Positions 1-8,007 of a stretch of DNA of 64,000 nt are shown piece by piece. The notes beneath the pieces are model-generated. The model was given only the letters and a program-made list of their open reading frames with translations. It did no database searches and had not been told where the DNA came from. The stretch covers positions 1-64,000 of the forward strand of contig NZ_SLVX01000015.1 in the NCBI RefSeq assembly GCF_004341885.1. The letters are read 5' to 3'. The position numbers and the translations under genes were made by a program. The DNA comes from Shinella granuli (lineage in GTDB: Bacteria > Pseudomonadota > Alphaproteobacteria > Rhizobiales > Rhizobiaceae). Positions within the stretch are counted from its first letter, which is position 1, and every line of letters begins with the position of its first letter.

Positions 1-164
1 TACAAGGTATGACCGCTGCGCTCACACATTCTTTTCCGCCATCTGCATCGCAGCAACAGTTATATTCTGGCTAAATCAATGAGTCCTGACCATAGCAAAT
101 CGGCTTCAAGGGCCGATGCGATGAACCATTCGCCCTAGATAACAACCTCGTGTGACAAATGCCA

Positions 165-195
165 GAAGCCCCGCCACAAAAAAGTGCGGGGCTTC
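165..195. terminator. Hairpin at the end of the purL-bolA transcript
   Basis: A 10-bp perfect stem (GAAGCCCCGC paired with GCGGGGCTTC) encloses an 11-base loop with a run of A on the plus strand, read as T on the minus strand. It lies about 50 bases past the stop of the last minus-strand ORF, so it is a likely terminator for the purL-bolA unit. The T-run sits in the loop rather than after the stem, so efficiency is uncertain. Bases 1-164 show no convincing gene. Confidence 0.5.
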
Positions 196-242
196 CTTAC
201 CATTTCAGCGGTGTTGCGCGTTCGCCGCGCCCGGTTTGCGGC

Positions 243-503
243 CTATCCGGCACGCTGGCGGCTGCGGCTTGCCGCCGTGCGACGGCGGCTCACCTGCTTG
301 CGCGGGCGCTTGGCCGGCGTCTTCTCCGGCTTCAGCACGGCTTCTATGATGTCACCGAGGAGCCCGCCGGACGCTTTCTTGCCCGTCGTCGTCTTGCGGC
401 GCGTGCGCTTCGTCGAGGCCTTGCGCACGCCGGTCTTCTTCAGCACCTCCTTGAGGGCTGCATCGACCACGCCGTTGACGAGTTCCTTGATGAGATCGGC
501 CAT
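243..503 (-). CDS. Small highly basic hypothetical protein
   Basis: Function not recognised. The ATG at 503 gives 86 residues starting MADLIKELVNGVVDAAL. An upstream extension to 545 would add Pro/Arg-rich sequence that runs into bolA. Two short amphipathic segments (residues about 3-22 and 45-58, the second reading GGLLGDIIEAVL) are each followed by a Lys/Arg/Thr-rich stretch, and the tail is RSRQRAG-like. The alternation of short helices with strongly basic linkers suggests nucleic-acid or membrane-surface binding; that is inference only. It follows bolA by 7 bases and is probably its operon partner. grxD, often found beside bolA in rhizobia, is not visible here. Confidence 0.6.
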   Translation of the reverse strand: MADLIKELVNGVVDAALKEVLKKTGVRKASTKRTRRKTTTGKKASGGLLGDIIEAVLKPEKTPAKRPRKQVSRRRTAASRSRQRAG

Positions 504-510
504 GGCTGGA

Positions 511-744
511 TCAGTCCGGGATCGAGGTCTGCAGGGCAAGGGCATGCAGGATGCCGCCCATATTGCCCTTCAGCGCATCGTAGACCATCTGGTGCTGCTG
601 CACGCGGGTCTTGCCGCGAAAGGCTTCCGCGACGACTTCGGCGGCGTAGTGATCGCCGTCGCCGGCAAGATCGCGGATGACCACCTTCGCTCCGGGAATG
701 CCGGATTTGATCATGTCTTCGATATCGCCGGGTGACATAGGCAT
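511..744 (-). CDS. bolA: BolA family protein
   Basis: A 77-residue BolA-like protein. The family partners monothiol glutaredoxins in [2Fe-2S] handling and iron sensing. The segment EAFRGKTRVQQHQMVYDAL followed by LHALALQT is the conserved C-terminal half of the fold with its invariant His. The start at 744 is supported by a GGGAG ribosome site 7 bases upstream; the upstream in-frame ORF to 933 is antisense-like read-through of purL. It lies 19 bases after purL on the same strand, an order common in rhizobia (purL-bolA-grxD). Identity is secure from sequence; the partner protein is not in view. Confidence 0.9.
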   Translation of the reverse strand: MPMSPGDIEDMIKSGIPGAKVVIRDLAGDGDHYAAEVVAEAFRGKTRVQQHQMVYDALKGNMGGILHALALQTSIPD

Positions 745-763
745 GTGAACTGCTCCCTTATCG

Positions 764-3001
764 TTATTCCGCGGCGGCAGCGGCGGTGCCGTTGCCATCC
801 ATGAAGTCAGGGAACCACGATTCATGGGTGTCGCGCAATTGTTCAATCGGCAGCGACAGCAGGCCGTCCACGACGAGCGCATCGCCACCGACCGTGCCGA
901 GGCGGCGGAACGGCACGCCCGCGCCTTCCGCATTGGCGCACAGGAAGTTGGCGAGATCGGCCGGGACGGCGATCACGTAGCGGGCCTGGTCTTCGCCGAA
1001 GAGCAGCGCATGGGCCGGGCCGTTGCTTCCGGAAAGGTCGACCTTGGCGCCCTTGCCGGAGGCCATCGCCATTTCCGCGAGCGCGACGGCGAGACCGCCG
1101 GAGGAGATGTCGTGGCAGGCGGTGACCTGGCCGTTGCGGATGGCCGAGCGCACGAAATCGCCGTTGCGGCGTTCGGCGTGGAGGTCCACCTCCGGCGCCG
1201 GGCCGTCGACAAGGCCGAGCACGTCGCGCAGATAGACGGACTGGCCGAGATGGCTGCCGTCGACGCCGATCAGCACGAGCTGGTCGCCGTCCTTCGCGCC
1301 GCCGATCCTCGCCATGGCGGACCAGTCCGGCAGCAGGCCGACGCCGGCAATGGTCGGGGTCGGCAGGATGGCGATGCCGTTCGTCTCGTTGTAGAGCGAG
1401 ACATTGCCGGAGACGATCGGGAAATCGAGGGCGCGGCAGGCTTCGCCGATGCCCTGGATGGCTTTCACGAACTGGCCCATGATTTCCGGCTTTTCCGGAT
1501 TGCCGAAGTTGAGGTTGTCGGTGGAGGCGAGCGGCTCCGCGCCGGTTGCCGTGATGTTGCGCCAGCATTCGGCGACGGCCTGCTTGCCACCCTCGAACGG
1601 ATCGGCCTCGACATAGCGCGGGGTGACGTCCGAGGAGAAGGCGAGCGCCTTGGTGGGATGGCCCTCGACGCGCACGACGCCGGCGTCACCGCCGGGGATC
1701 TGCAGCGAATTGCCCTGGATCAGCGTGTCATACTGCTCGTAGACCCAGCGCCGGCTCGACTGGTTCGGCGAGCCGACCAGCTTCAGCACGGCCTGGCCGT
1801 AATCGCCCGGTTCGGTGACGAGGTTTGCCGGCAGCGGCGCGGGCTTGCCCGGTTCGCGCCAGGGGCGGTCGTATTCCGGTGCCTGGTCGCCGAGGTCCTT
1901 GATCGGCAGGTTGGCGACTTCCTCGCCCTGGTGCAGGATGCGGAAGCGCAGGTCGTCCGTCGTCTTGCCGACGATGGCGAAGTCGAGGCCCCACTTGACG
2001 AAGATCGCCTTGGCGACCTCTTCCTTGGCGGGTTCGAGAACCATGAGCATGCGCTCCTGGCTTTCCGACAGCATCATCTCGTAAGCTGTCATTCTCTCTT
2101 CGCGCACCGGCACGAGATCGAGATTGAGTTCGATGCCGAGGTCGCCCTTGGCGCCCATTTCGACGGCCGAGCAGGTGAGGCCGGCCGCGCCCATGTCCTG
2201 GATGGCGATGACGGCGCCGGTCTGCATCAGCTCGAGGCAGGCTTCCAGCAGGCACTTTTCGGTGAAGGGATCGCCGACCTGCACGGTCGGGCGCTTTTCC
2301 TCGATCGACTCGTCGAATTCGGCCGATGCCATGGTGGCGCCGCCGACGCCGTCGCGGCCGGTTTTCGCGCCGAGATAGACGACCGGAAGGCCGACGCCCT
2401 TGGCTTCCGAGAGGAAGATCGCGTTCGACTTGGCAAGGCCCGCGGCAAAGGCGTTGACGAGGATGTTGCCGTTGTAGCGCGGGTCGAATTCCACTTCGCC
2501 GCCGACGGTCGGCACGCCGAAGGAATTGCCGTAGCCGCCGACGCCGGCGACGACGCCGGAAACCAGGTGACGGGTCTTCGGATGGTCGGGCGCGCCGAAA
2601 CGCAGCGCGTTCATCGCCGCGACCGGGCGCGCGCCCATGGTGAAGACGTCGCGCAGGATGCCGCCGACGCCCGTCGCCGCGCCCTGGTAGGGCTCGATAT
2701 AGGACGGGTGGTTGTGGCTCTCCATCTTGAAGACGACGCAGTCGCCGTCATCGATATCCACCACGCCGGCATTTTCCCCGGGGCCCTGGATGACGCGCGG
2801 ACCCTTGGTCGGCAGCGTGCGCAGCCAGCGCTTGGAGGACTTGTACGAGCAGTGCTCGTTCCACATGGCCGAGAAGATGCCGAGTTCGGTGAAGGTCGGC
2901 TCGCGGCCGATCAGCGAGAGGATGCGGTCGTATTCATCCGGCTTCAGCCCATGGGCGGCAATCAGCTCCGGGGTGATCGGGCGGGTGTTCGAAATGGTCA
3001 T
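764..3001 (-). CDS. purL: Phosphoribosylformylglycinamidine synthase, synthetase subunit
   Basis: Cytosolic synthetase subunit of FGAM synthase. It converts FGAR, ATP and glutamine-derived ammonia to FGAM in step 4 of de novo purine synthesis, together with PurS and PurQ, both encoded at 5.4-6.6 kb. At 745 residues it is the small type, lacking the N-terminal and glutaminase domains of the large enterobacterial form. Visible blocks are [18 protein letters not shown] (39-56), MESHNHPS (93-100) and [16 protein letters not shown] (111-126), typical of the ATP/FGAR site. It is separated from purSQ by the MocR, DUF1127 and lipoprotein genes. No clear promoter was identified in the 105-base upstream gap. 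Confidence 0.97.
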   Translation of the reverse strand: MTISNTRPITPELIAAHGLKPDEYDRILSLIGREPTFTELGIFSAMWNEHCSYKSSKRWLRTLPTKGPRVIQGPGENAGVVDIDDGDCVVFKMESHNHPSYIEPYQGAATGVGGILRDVFTMGARPVAAMNALRFGAPDHPKTRHLVSGVVAGVGGYGNSFGVPTVGGEVEFDPRYNGNILVNAFAAGLAKSNAIFLSEAKGVGLPVVYLGAKTGRDGVGGATMASAEFDESIEEKRPTVQVGDPFTEKCLLEACLELMQTGAVIAIQDMGAAGLTCSAVEMGAKGDLGIELNLDLVPVREERMTAYEMMLSESQERMLMVLEPAKEEVAKAIFVKWGLDFAIVGKTTDDLRFRILHQGEEVANLPIKDLGDQAPEYDRPWREPGKPAPLPANLVTEPGDYGQAVLKLVGSPNQSSRRWVYEQYDTLIQGNSLQIPGGDAGVVRVEGHPTKALAFSSDVTPRYVEADPFEGGKQAVAECWRNITATGAEPLASTDNLNFGNPEKPEIMGQFVKAIQGIGEACRALDFPIVSGNVSLYNETNGIAILPTPTIAGVGLLPDWSAMARIGGAKDGDQLVLIGVDGSHLGQSVYLRDVLGLVDGPAPEVDLHAERRNGDFVRSAIRNGQVTACHDISSGGLAVALAEMAMASGKGAKVDLSGSNGPAHALLFGEDQARYVIAVPADLANFLCANAEGAGVPFRRLGTVGGDALVVDGLLSLPIEQLRDTHESWFPDFMDGNGTAAAAAE

Positions 3002-3106
3002 CGTCGCTCGTCTTGTCGTGGAGGGCAGGATTGCGGTCTCTTTAACCTATGCCGCCCGGCAGCGCGACAGGAAAATGTCCCCGATCACAGGCGAAACGGC
3101 GCGTTT

Positions 3107-4525
3107 TCAGGCCGGGCTGTCATAGCCCGTCGGGCCATGGGCGATGAGACGGCGCAGCCGCGAGAGGCCGGTGACGACATCCGCGCGGCTTTCCGGCGAG
3201 GACAAGCCGATGCGCACGCGGTAGAACGTCTTCTCCGAACGGCCGGCCTTGAACTCGTCCTCGTCGTCGATGAGGATGTCCTCGGCGAAGGCCGCCTGGC
3301 GGAACGTGCCGGACAGCCACGGGTCCGGCAGCTTCAGCCAGAGGAAGGGCACGCGCGGGTGCGAGTTGAAATCGAGCCCCGCGAAGATGTCGCGGGCATG
3401 CGCCTCGCGCGCCTCGACCTCCGCGGAGACCTTCGCGCGGATGGCGTCCGCCATGCCGGACAGCACCAGCCGGGCGCCGAGTTCGGCGAGCAGGTAGGGC
3501 AGGCCGCCGCTCACCATCTTGTGGGCGATGCGCACGCGCTGGGCAAGGTGCGGCGGACAGGCGATCCAGCCGCCGCGCACGCCCGCCGCCACGCTCTTCG
3601 ACAGGCCGCCGACGAGGAAGGTCCGGTCCGGCGCGATTTCCGCCAGGAGCGGAATGCCGGCGTCGATCGTGCTGCCATAGAGATTGTCCTCGATGAGGAA
3701 GACATTGTGCCGCCGGGCGATGGCGGCGATGGCGCGGCGCCGATCTTCGGGCATGACGGCGAGCGTCGGGTTCTGGCCCGACGACATCAGGAAGGCGAGC
3801 TTGGGATGCTGCTGCACGCAGACGCGCTCGAAATCCTCCGGGATCACGCCGTGGGCATCCGATTCGACCAGCACCGTCTGGCGGCCGATGAGGGCGGTGC
3901 CGCGGCTCACCTGCGAATAGGTGACGTGTTCGAAGACGATGCGGTCGCCGGGCGCGGTGATGACCGAGACGGCGGCGATGACGGCGGCATGGGCGCCGAG
4001 CGTCGGCACGATGCTCTCGATCGCCGGCTGCCAGTCGTCCCGCCTCAACCAGCGCCGCCCGGCCTCCAGCCATTGGACCGGGAAGTTCCGGGTGTAGCTG
4101 GCGATCTCGTTCGGCTGCTCCCGGCAGATGTCCGTGAGGATGTCGGTGATCGCGGTCGACTGGCCGACATCGGTGGCGGCCGTCGTGTCGAAGCGCAATT
4201 TGCCGGGCGGTGCATTGGCCGCGCGGGTGCCGACCAGCCGGGCGCTGACCGGATCCATGGCCGCCGGATCATTGTCCTGCGTCGAGCCGAGCACATAGGT
4301 GCCGCGGCCGACCTCGCCGCTGACGAGGCCGCGCTCGCGCACCATCGTATAGGCGCGGCTGACGGTGCCGATGGTCACGCCGATGTCATAGGCGAGGTTG
4401 CGCTGCGGCGGCAGCTTGCTGCCGGCGGCGAGCGCCCCGGTGCTGATTGCCTGCTCGATCTGGTCGGCGATGCGCACATACAGCGGGCCATCGGAGGCCT
4501 GGAGATCGGGAAGCCAATTTGTCAT
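3107..4525 (-). CDS. MocR-type regulator (GntR HTH fused to PLP aminotransferase fold)
   Basis: A 472-residue protein from the ATG at 4525 (a GTG nine codons upstream is possible). Residues about 12-80 form a GntR winged helix (KLPPQRNLAYDIGVTIGTVSRAY). The rest is a fold-type I aminotransferase domain: the Asp of LIEDNLYG (D280) would hold the pyridine nitrogen, and the Lys of GGLSKSVAAGVRGGW (K310) would bind PLP. MocR/GabR/PdxR proteins sense PLP or an amine substrate and bind direct repeats near a divergent target. Here the divergent neighbour is a DUF1127 gene, and GGTGC/GCACC half-sites lie between them. The effector is unknown; autoregulation is inferred. It could instead act on distant genes. 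Confidence 0.88.
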   Translation of the reverse strand: MTNWLPDLQASDGPLYVRIADQIEQAISTGALAAGSKLPPQRNLAYDIGVTIGTVSRAYTMVRERGLVSGEVGRGTYVLGSTQDNDPAAMDPVSARLVGTRAANAPPGKLRFDTTAATDVGQSTAITDILTDICREQPNEIASYTRNFPVQWLEAGRRWLRRDDWQPAIESIVPTLGAHAAVIAAVSVITAPGDRIVFEHVTYSQVSRGTALIGRQTVLVESDAHGVIPEDFERVCVQQHPKLAFLMSSGQNPTLAVMPEDRRRAIAAIARRHNVFLIEDNLYGSTIDAGIPLLAEIAPDRTFLVGGLSKSVAAGVRGGWIACPPHLAQRVRIAHKMVSGGLPYLLAELGARLVLSGMADAIRAKVSAEVEAREAHARDIFAGLDFNSHPRVPFLWLKLPDPWLSGTFRQAAFAEDILIDDEDEFKAGRSEKTFYRVRIGLSSPESRADVVTGLSRLRRLIAHGPTGYDSPA

Positions 4526-4602
4526 GGTGCCAATTCTTAGATTGCACCGCACTGAGAGTCAATTATTTCCTGAATGCACCGTTTGTCACGAGAGCTTGTG
4601 AC
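4526..4602. promoter_or_regulatory. Candidate operator region of the MocR/DUF1127 divergent pair
   Basis: Three GGTGC/GCACC half-sites occur: GGTGC at 4526-4530, GCACC at 4544-4548 and GCACC at 4576-4580. The first two form a near-perfect inverted repeat (GGTGCcAAT-N6-ATTGCACC). The last two lie in a direct repeat, ATTGCACCG (4541-4549) and AATGCACCG (4573-4581), exactly 32 bp apart, about three helical turns. MocR proteins typically bind spaced direct repeats. A separate imperfect palindrome GTCAC-N8-GTGAC (4585-4602) sits just before the DUF1127 ribosome site. Assignment as an operator is inference. Confidence 0.5.
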
Positions 4603-4620
4603 GCTTCAGGAGAGACGACT

Positions 4621-4836
4621 ATGGCAATCGATACAATATTCACCGCGGCAGAGCCCGGCAGGCCCGGTGGCCTGCGCGCGATGCTGCGTCGCGCCTGGCA
4701 CACAGGCCGTGCCTGGAGCGTCACGCGGCGCACGCGCCACGCGCTGGTGGAAATGACGGACGATGAGCTCCGCGACATCGGCGTCAGCCGTGCCGAAGCA
4801 GCGCGGGAGATCCGCAAGTCGATCTATTGGGATTGA
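4621..4836 (+). CDS. DUF1127 (YjiS-like) small protein
   Basis: A 71-residue protein starting MAIDTIFTAAEP, with an AGGAGAG ribosome site 7 bases upstream. The C-terminal half (RTRHALVEMTDDELRDIG followed by VSRAEAAREIRKS) is the Arg-rich DUF1127 segment, a short helical motif. Some alphaproteobacterial DUF1127 proteins have been linked to RNA turnover and phosphate or carbon adaptation; no specific function can be assigned here. It is transcribed away from the MocR-like gene and converges on the lipoprotein gene, whose stop lies 9 bases away. Confidence 0.85.
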   Translation: MAIDTIFTAAEPGRPGGLRAMLRRAWHTGRAWSVTRRTRHALVEMTDDELRDIGVSRAEAAREIRKSIYWD

Positions 4837-4845
4837 CGGCTGCCG

Positions 4846-5238
4846 TCAGCAGCCCTTGCCGCCGGCGGCCCAGCGCTTGACGTCGGTCGCGATGCGCGGG
4901 CCGACGGCCTCGCCCATCATCGGGCCGAAGGCATCGAGCCTGGCCGGGTTGCCCTCCGCCTGCACGACGAGCAGCGGGCGCGATTCCGGTGAATTGCGGT
5001 GGACGACGAGGATGCGCGGGCGACCGGAGAAGGAGTTCAGCTCCGGCGCGAGGCGATAGGCCTTGAAGGCCGGGTCGCCCGACTTGAACCAGCAGCTGTT
5101 CGCCGCGAGCGCGACGCGCTCCATGGTCGGCAGGGCGGCGCCGTTGACCTGCGGTGCCGGGGTCTTCGCCTGGCAAGCCGCCAGAGCCGCAACGGCGAGG
5201 AGCGGCAGGAAGAGCTTGGCGGCAGGAAGAGAGCGCAT
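4846..5238 (-). CDS. Putative small lipoprotein
   Basis: From the ATG at 5238 this is a 130-residue protein with a lipoprotein signal: hydrophobic stretch LFLPLLAVAALAAC ending in a lipobox with Cys22. The in-frame ATG at 5262 and upstream codons lengthen the basic N-terminus and are less likely. The mature part, about 108 residues, contains a predicted beta-rich segment (RPRILVVHRNSPESRPLLVV) and one C-terminal Cys (GGKGC). Family not recognised. It follows purQ by about 190 bases on the same strand and may be a separate unit. Confidence 0.7.
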   Translation of the reverse strand: MRSLPAAKLFLPLLAVAALAACQAKTPAPQVNGAALPTMERVALAANSCWFKSGDPAFKAYRLAPELNSFSGRPRILVVHRNSPESRPLLVVQAEGNPARLDAFGPMMGEAVGPRIATDVKRWAAGGKGC

Positions 5239-5424
5239 GGAGGGCCTTTCGGGGGTGGACATGCGCCCTTGATAGCAACAGGGCGTTAAGAGAGCCTGAC
5301 GAAACGGCGCGCGGGCCGGCGGCATCCGTTTCCGTCATCCGAGCCGATGCTCTCGGCATCGACATACATCTGCGGGCCGGTGACGATCCGCGATCATCTC
5401 GGCCCGAAAGATTTCCTGCGGTTG

Positions 5425-6096
5425 TCAGGCCGCGATGACGTCGAGCACCGAGGCGAAGAGGCCGCGACCGTCGGAACCGCCATGGGCGGCCTCGATGAGG
5501 TTTTCCGGGTGCGGCATCAGGCCGAGCACGTTGCCCCTTGCGTTCATCACGCCGGCAATGTCGTTGATCGAGCCGTTTGGGTTGGTGCCTTGCGCATAGC
5601 GGAACACGACCTGGCCATTGCCTTCGATGGCGGCCAGCGTCTCGGCGTCGGCGAAATAGTTGCCGTCGTGATGGGCGACCGGGCAGCGGATGATCTGGCC
5701 CTTCTCATAGGCGCGGGTGAAGTCGGTCTCTGCATTGGCCACTTCGAGCTTCACCTCGCGGCAGACGAATTTCAGCGAGGCATTGCGCATCAGCGCGCCG
5801 GGCAGGAGGCCGGATTCGAGCAGGATCTGGAAGCCGTTGCACACGCCCAGCACCTTCACGCCGGCCTCGGCCTTCGCCTTGATCGCCTGCATGACGGGCA
5901 TGCGGGCGGCAATCGCGCCGCAACGCAGGTAGTCGCCGTAGGAGAAACCGCCCGGGATGACGATCAGGTCGACATCCGGCAGCTCCGTTTCCGTCTGCCA
6001 GACGGTGACCGGCGCCTGGCCGGAGATCTTGGTCAGCGCCGCGATCATGTCGCGGTCACGGTTGAGGCCGGGAAGTTGGACGACGGCGGACTTCAT
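5425..6096 (-). CDS. purQ: Phosphoribosylformylglycinamidine synthase, glutaminase subunit
   Basis: A 223-residue class I glutamine amidotransferase that releases ammonia from glutamine for PurL. Nucleophile Cys86 lies in VLGVCNGFQ, and the partner His196 and Glu198 lie in LMPHPENLI; together these complete the triad. The N-terminal [16 protein letters not shown] and the [13 protein letters not shown] block are typical of PurQ. Its start overlaps the stop of the upstream 85-residue ORF by 4 bases, indicating translational coupling in purC-purS-ORF-purQ. Confidence 0.97.
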   Translation of the reverse strand: MKSAVVQLPGLNRDRDMIAALTKISGQAPVTVWQTETELPDVDLIVIPGGFSYGDYLRCGAIAARMPVMQAIKAKAEAGVKVLGVCNGFQILLESGLLPGALMRNASLKFVCREVKLEVANAETDFTRAYEKGQIIRCPVAHHDGNYFADAETLAAIEGNGQVVFRYAQGTNPNGSINDIAGVMNARGNVLGLMPHPENLIEAAHGGSDGRGLFASVLDVIAA

Positions 6097-6350
6097 GGGT
6101 GTGGTTCAAACCTTGCCTGGGCCTCGGCGAGTTCACGCAGTTCGAGGCGGTTTTCGATACGGTCGAGGCGCTGGTCCACGCGGTCCAGGCGCGAGTAGAT
6201 GTGATGCACATCCTGCTGGATGGTCACGATGTTACCGCGCATCGTGATCATCTCGCTGCGGAGGTCGGCCAAACCCCTGTCCAACTTGTCCATGCGGACA
6301 TGAAAGCTTTTCAGCAATTCATGGAGCAGGTCGTTTGTCGCATCCGCCAT
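6093..6350 (-). CDS. Small coiled-coil protein between purS and purQ
   Basis: An 85-residue acidic/basic heptad protein ([15 protein letters not shown]...). Almost its whole length, residues about 5-75, has coiled-coil periodicity: [12 protein letters not shown] and later [18 protein letters not shown], with leucine or isoleucine every 3-4 residues. No catalytic motif, signal peptide or membrane segment is present. It sits 19 bases after purS and overlaps purQ by 4 bases, so it is co-translated with the FGAM synthase subunits. A structural or assembly role is possible but unproven. The sequence also resembles generic short coiled-coil ORFs. Confidence 0.72.
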   Translation of the reverse strand: MADATNDLLHELLKSFHVRMDKLDRGLADLRSEMITMRGNIVTIQQDVHHIYSRLDRVDQRLDRIENRLELRELAEAQARFEPHP

Positions 6351-6369
6351 TTGCCATCTCCTTCAACCG

Positions 6370-6612
6370 TCAGGCGAGGGCGATAGTATAGTTCTCGATT
6401 ACCGTGTTGGCCAGCAGCTTGTCGCACATGGCCTTGAGGTCGGCTTCGGCCTTGACGCGGTCGGCGGTGGCGAGCTCCAGGTCGAAGACCTTGCCCTGGC
6501 GGACCTGGCCGACGCCGTCGAAGCCGAGGCTGCCGAGGGCGCCCTCGATCGCCTTGCCCTGCGGGTCCAAAACACCGTTCTTGAGCGTAACCGTTACGCG
6601 TGCCTTGATCAT
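6370..6612 (-). CDS. purS: Phosphoribosylformylglycinamidine synthase subunit PurS
   Basis: An 80-residue third subunit of the bacterial FGAM synthase complex, which bridges PurL and PurQ and helps channel ammonia. The sequence shows the typical features: MIKARVTVTLKNGVLDPQGK, then the GSLGFDGVGQVRQGKVFDL block, and a C-terminal NTVIENYTIALA strand. It follows purC by 28 bases and precedes the coiled-coil ORF and purQ in one operon. Its presence explains why PurL here is the short form. Confidence 0.96.
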   Translation of the reverse strand: MIKARVTVTLKNGVLDPQGKAIEGALGSLGFDGVGQVRQGKVFDLELATADRVKAEADLKAMCDKLLANTVIENYTIALA

Positions 6613-6640
6613 GTCTGTCTGTCCATCCTTGGAAGGCGTG

Positions 6641-7405
6641 TTACTTCACCAGAACCGGGCCGGTGCCGCGCACGGGCTCGTTCTCGTTGATGATGCCGAG
6701 GCGGCGGGCCACTTCCTGGTAGGCTTCGACCAGGCCGCCCATGTCGCGGCGGAAGCGGTCCTTGTCCATCTTCTCCTGGGTGGCGATGTCCCAGAGGCGG
6801 CAGCTGTCCGGCGAGATCTCGTCGGCGATGATGATGCGCATCATGTCGCCTTCGTAGAGCCGGCCGCACTCGATCTTGAAATCGACGAGCTGGATGCCGA
6901 CGCCGAGGAAGAGGCCGGAGAGGAAGTCGTTGACGCGGATGGCGAGCGCCATGATGTCGTCGAGTTCCTGCGGGCTCGCCCAGCCGAAGGCGGTGATGTG
7001 CTCTTCGGAGACCATGGGGTCTTCCAGCGCATCGGCCTTGAAATAGAATTCGATGATCGAGCGCGGCAGCACGGTGCCTTCCTCGATGCCGAGACGCTTG
7101 GAGAGCGAGCCGGCGGCGACGTTGCGCACGACCACTTCCAGCGGGATGATCTCGACTTCCTTGATCAACTGCTCGCGCATGTTGAGCCGGCGGATGAAGT
7201 GGGTCGGGATGCCCATCTTGTTGAGCTGGGTGAAGATGTACTCGGAGATCCGGTTGTTCAGCACACCCTTTCCGTCGATGACATCGTGTTTCTTCTTGTT
7301 GAAGGCGGTGGCGTCATCCTTGAAGAACTGGATCAGCGTGCCCGGCTCGGGACCCTCGTACAGGATCTTGGCCTTGCCCTCGTAGATACGGCGGCGACGG
7401 TTCAT
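6641..7405 (-). CDS. purC: SAICAR synthase
   Basis: A 254-residue phosphoribosylaminoimidazole-succinocarboxamide synthase, which ligates aspartate to CAIR with ATP. The start [18 protein letters not shown] at 7405 matches the family N-terminus; the extension to 7501 is upstream leader. The substrate-binding signature [12 protein letters not shown] occupies residues 195-206. It is first gene of the purC-purS-ORF-purQ unit and divergent from the ATPase zeta inhibitor gene, with a 215-base gap in which I found no confident promoter hexamers. Confidence 0.97.
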   Translation of the reverse strand: MNRRRRIYEGKAKILYEGPEPGTLIQFFKDDATAFNKKKHDVIDGKGVLNNRISEYIFTQLNKMGIPTHFIRRLNMREQLIKEVEIIPLEVVVRNVAAGSLSKRLGIEEGTVLPRSIIEFYFKADALEDPMVSEEHITAFGWASPQELDDIMALAIRVNDFLSGLFLGVGIQLVDFKIECGRLYEGDMMRIIIADEISPDSCRLWDIATQEKMDKDRFRRDMGGLVEAYQEVARRLGIINENEPVRGTGPVLVK

Positions 7406-7620
7406 GGATTTTATCTCTGTTGTTGGCGCGCTTGGGCCGCGCAGGTGTCGTTCGTTTGCGCTCCCATAAACGAAATGCCGCAGTTTAACAATCGCTGTCA
7501 CGGCCGATCCCCCGTTTTCCGGGAAGTACGGACCTCACGAAAGTTCGCATTGCACTTTTGCCGTTGTTTTGATTTATGGGCGGAAAGCCTAACGGGTCAG
7601 AGAATCTACGGGAGCCATAG

Positions 7621-7941
7621 ATGACCAGCATGCAGGATCGGGAAAAGGCCTTCGAGGCCAAGTTCGCGCTGGACGAGGAGCTGCGCTTCAAGGCCGAAGC
7701 ACGCCGCAACAAGCTGGTCGGCCTGTGGGCTGCCGGCCTGCTCGGTAAGACGGACAGCGATGCGGACGCCTATGCCAAGGAAGTCATTGCCGCCGATTTC
7801 GAGGAAGTCGGCCATGAGGACGTCGTGCGCAAGATCAAGGCCGATTTCGACGCGGCCGGCGTTGCCCGCAGCGAAGACGAGATTCGCGTCCAGATGATCG
7901 AGCTCCTGGCCGTCGCCATCGCGCAGCTCGAAGTGGGCTGA
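7621..7941 (+). CDS. F1-ATPase inhibitor zeta subunit (DUF1476)
   Basis: A 106-residue protein whose N-terminus (MTSMQDREKAFEAKFALDEE then FKAEARRNKLVGLWAA) is the hallmark of DUF1476. This family was characterised in Paracoccus as the zeta subunit, which binds F1 and blocks ATP hydrolysis, much as mitochondrial IF1 does. The N-terminal inhibitory helix and the C-terminal four-helix domain (residues about 40-106) are both intact. It is monocistronic, ending at a strong bidirectional hairpin. Placement next to purC is common in rhizobia. Function is assigned by family; the strength of inhibition in this organism cannot be read from sequence. Confidence 0.92.
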   Translation: MTSMQDREKAFEAKFALDEELRFKAEARRNKLVGLWAAGLLGKTDSDADAYAKEVIAADFEEVGHEDVVRKIKADFDAAGVARSEDEIRVQMIELLAVAIAQLEVG

Positions 7942-7972
7942 CCGGCGTTTGCGCCAGCAGGCCGTGCCATTC

Positions 7973-8000
7973 AAAGCCGTCCGGTCCGCCGGGCGGCTTT
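7973..8000. terminator. Bidirectional intrinsic terminator
   Basis: AAAGCCGTCC pairs with GGGCGGCTTT (one G-T pair) and can extend inward by two G-C pairs around the loop TCCG. It is followed by TTCTCGTTCT on the plus strand. It sits between the convergent zeta-inhibitor and GGDEF-EAL genes and can serve both. Confidence 0.82.
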
Positions 8001-8007
8001 TCTCGTT

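Noticed and set aside
1-164. Upstream edge examined for grxD or an RNA gene
   Set aside because: No open frame with glutaredoxin CGFS motif and no tRNA- or rRNA-like folding was seen; it may lie outside the window.
824-4540. 1238-codon open frame on the plus strand opposite purL and the MocR gene
   Set aside because: A mirror of two well-identified genes in GC-rich DNA; composition is repetitive Arg/Ala/Asp with no domain, and no ribosome site. Same judgement for similar long antisense frames at 18780-21293, 30747-33977 and 50709-52319.
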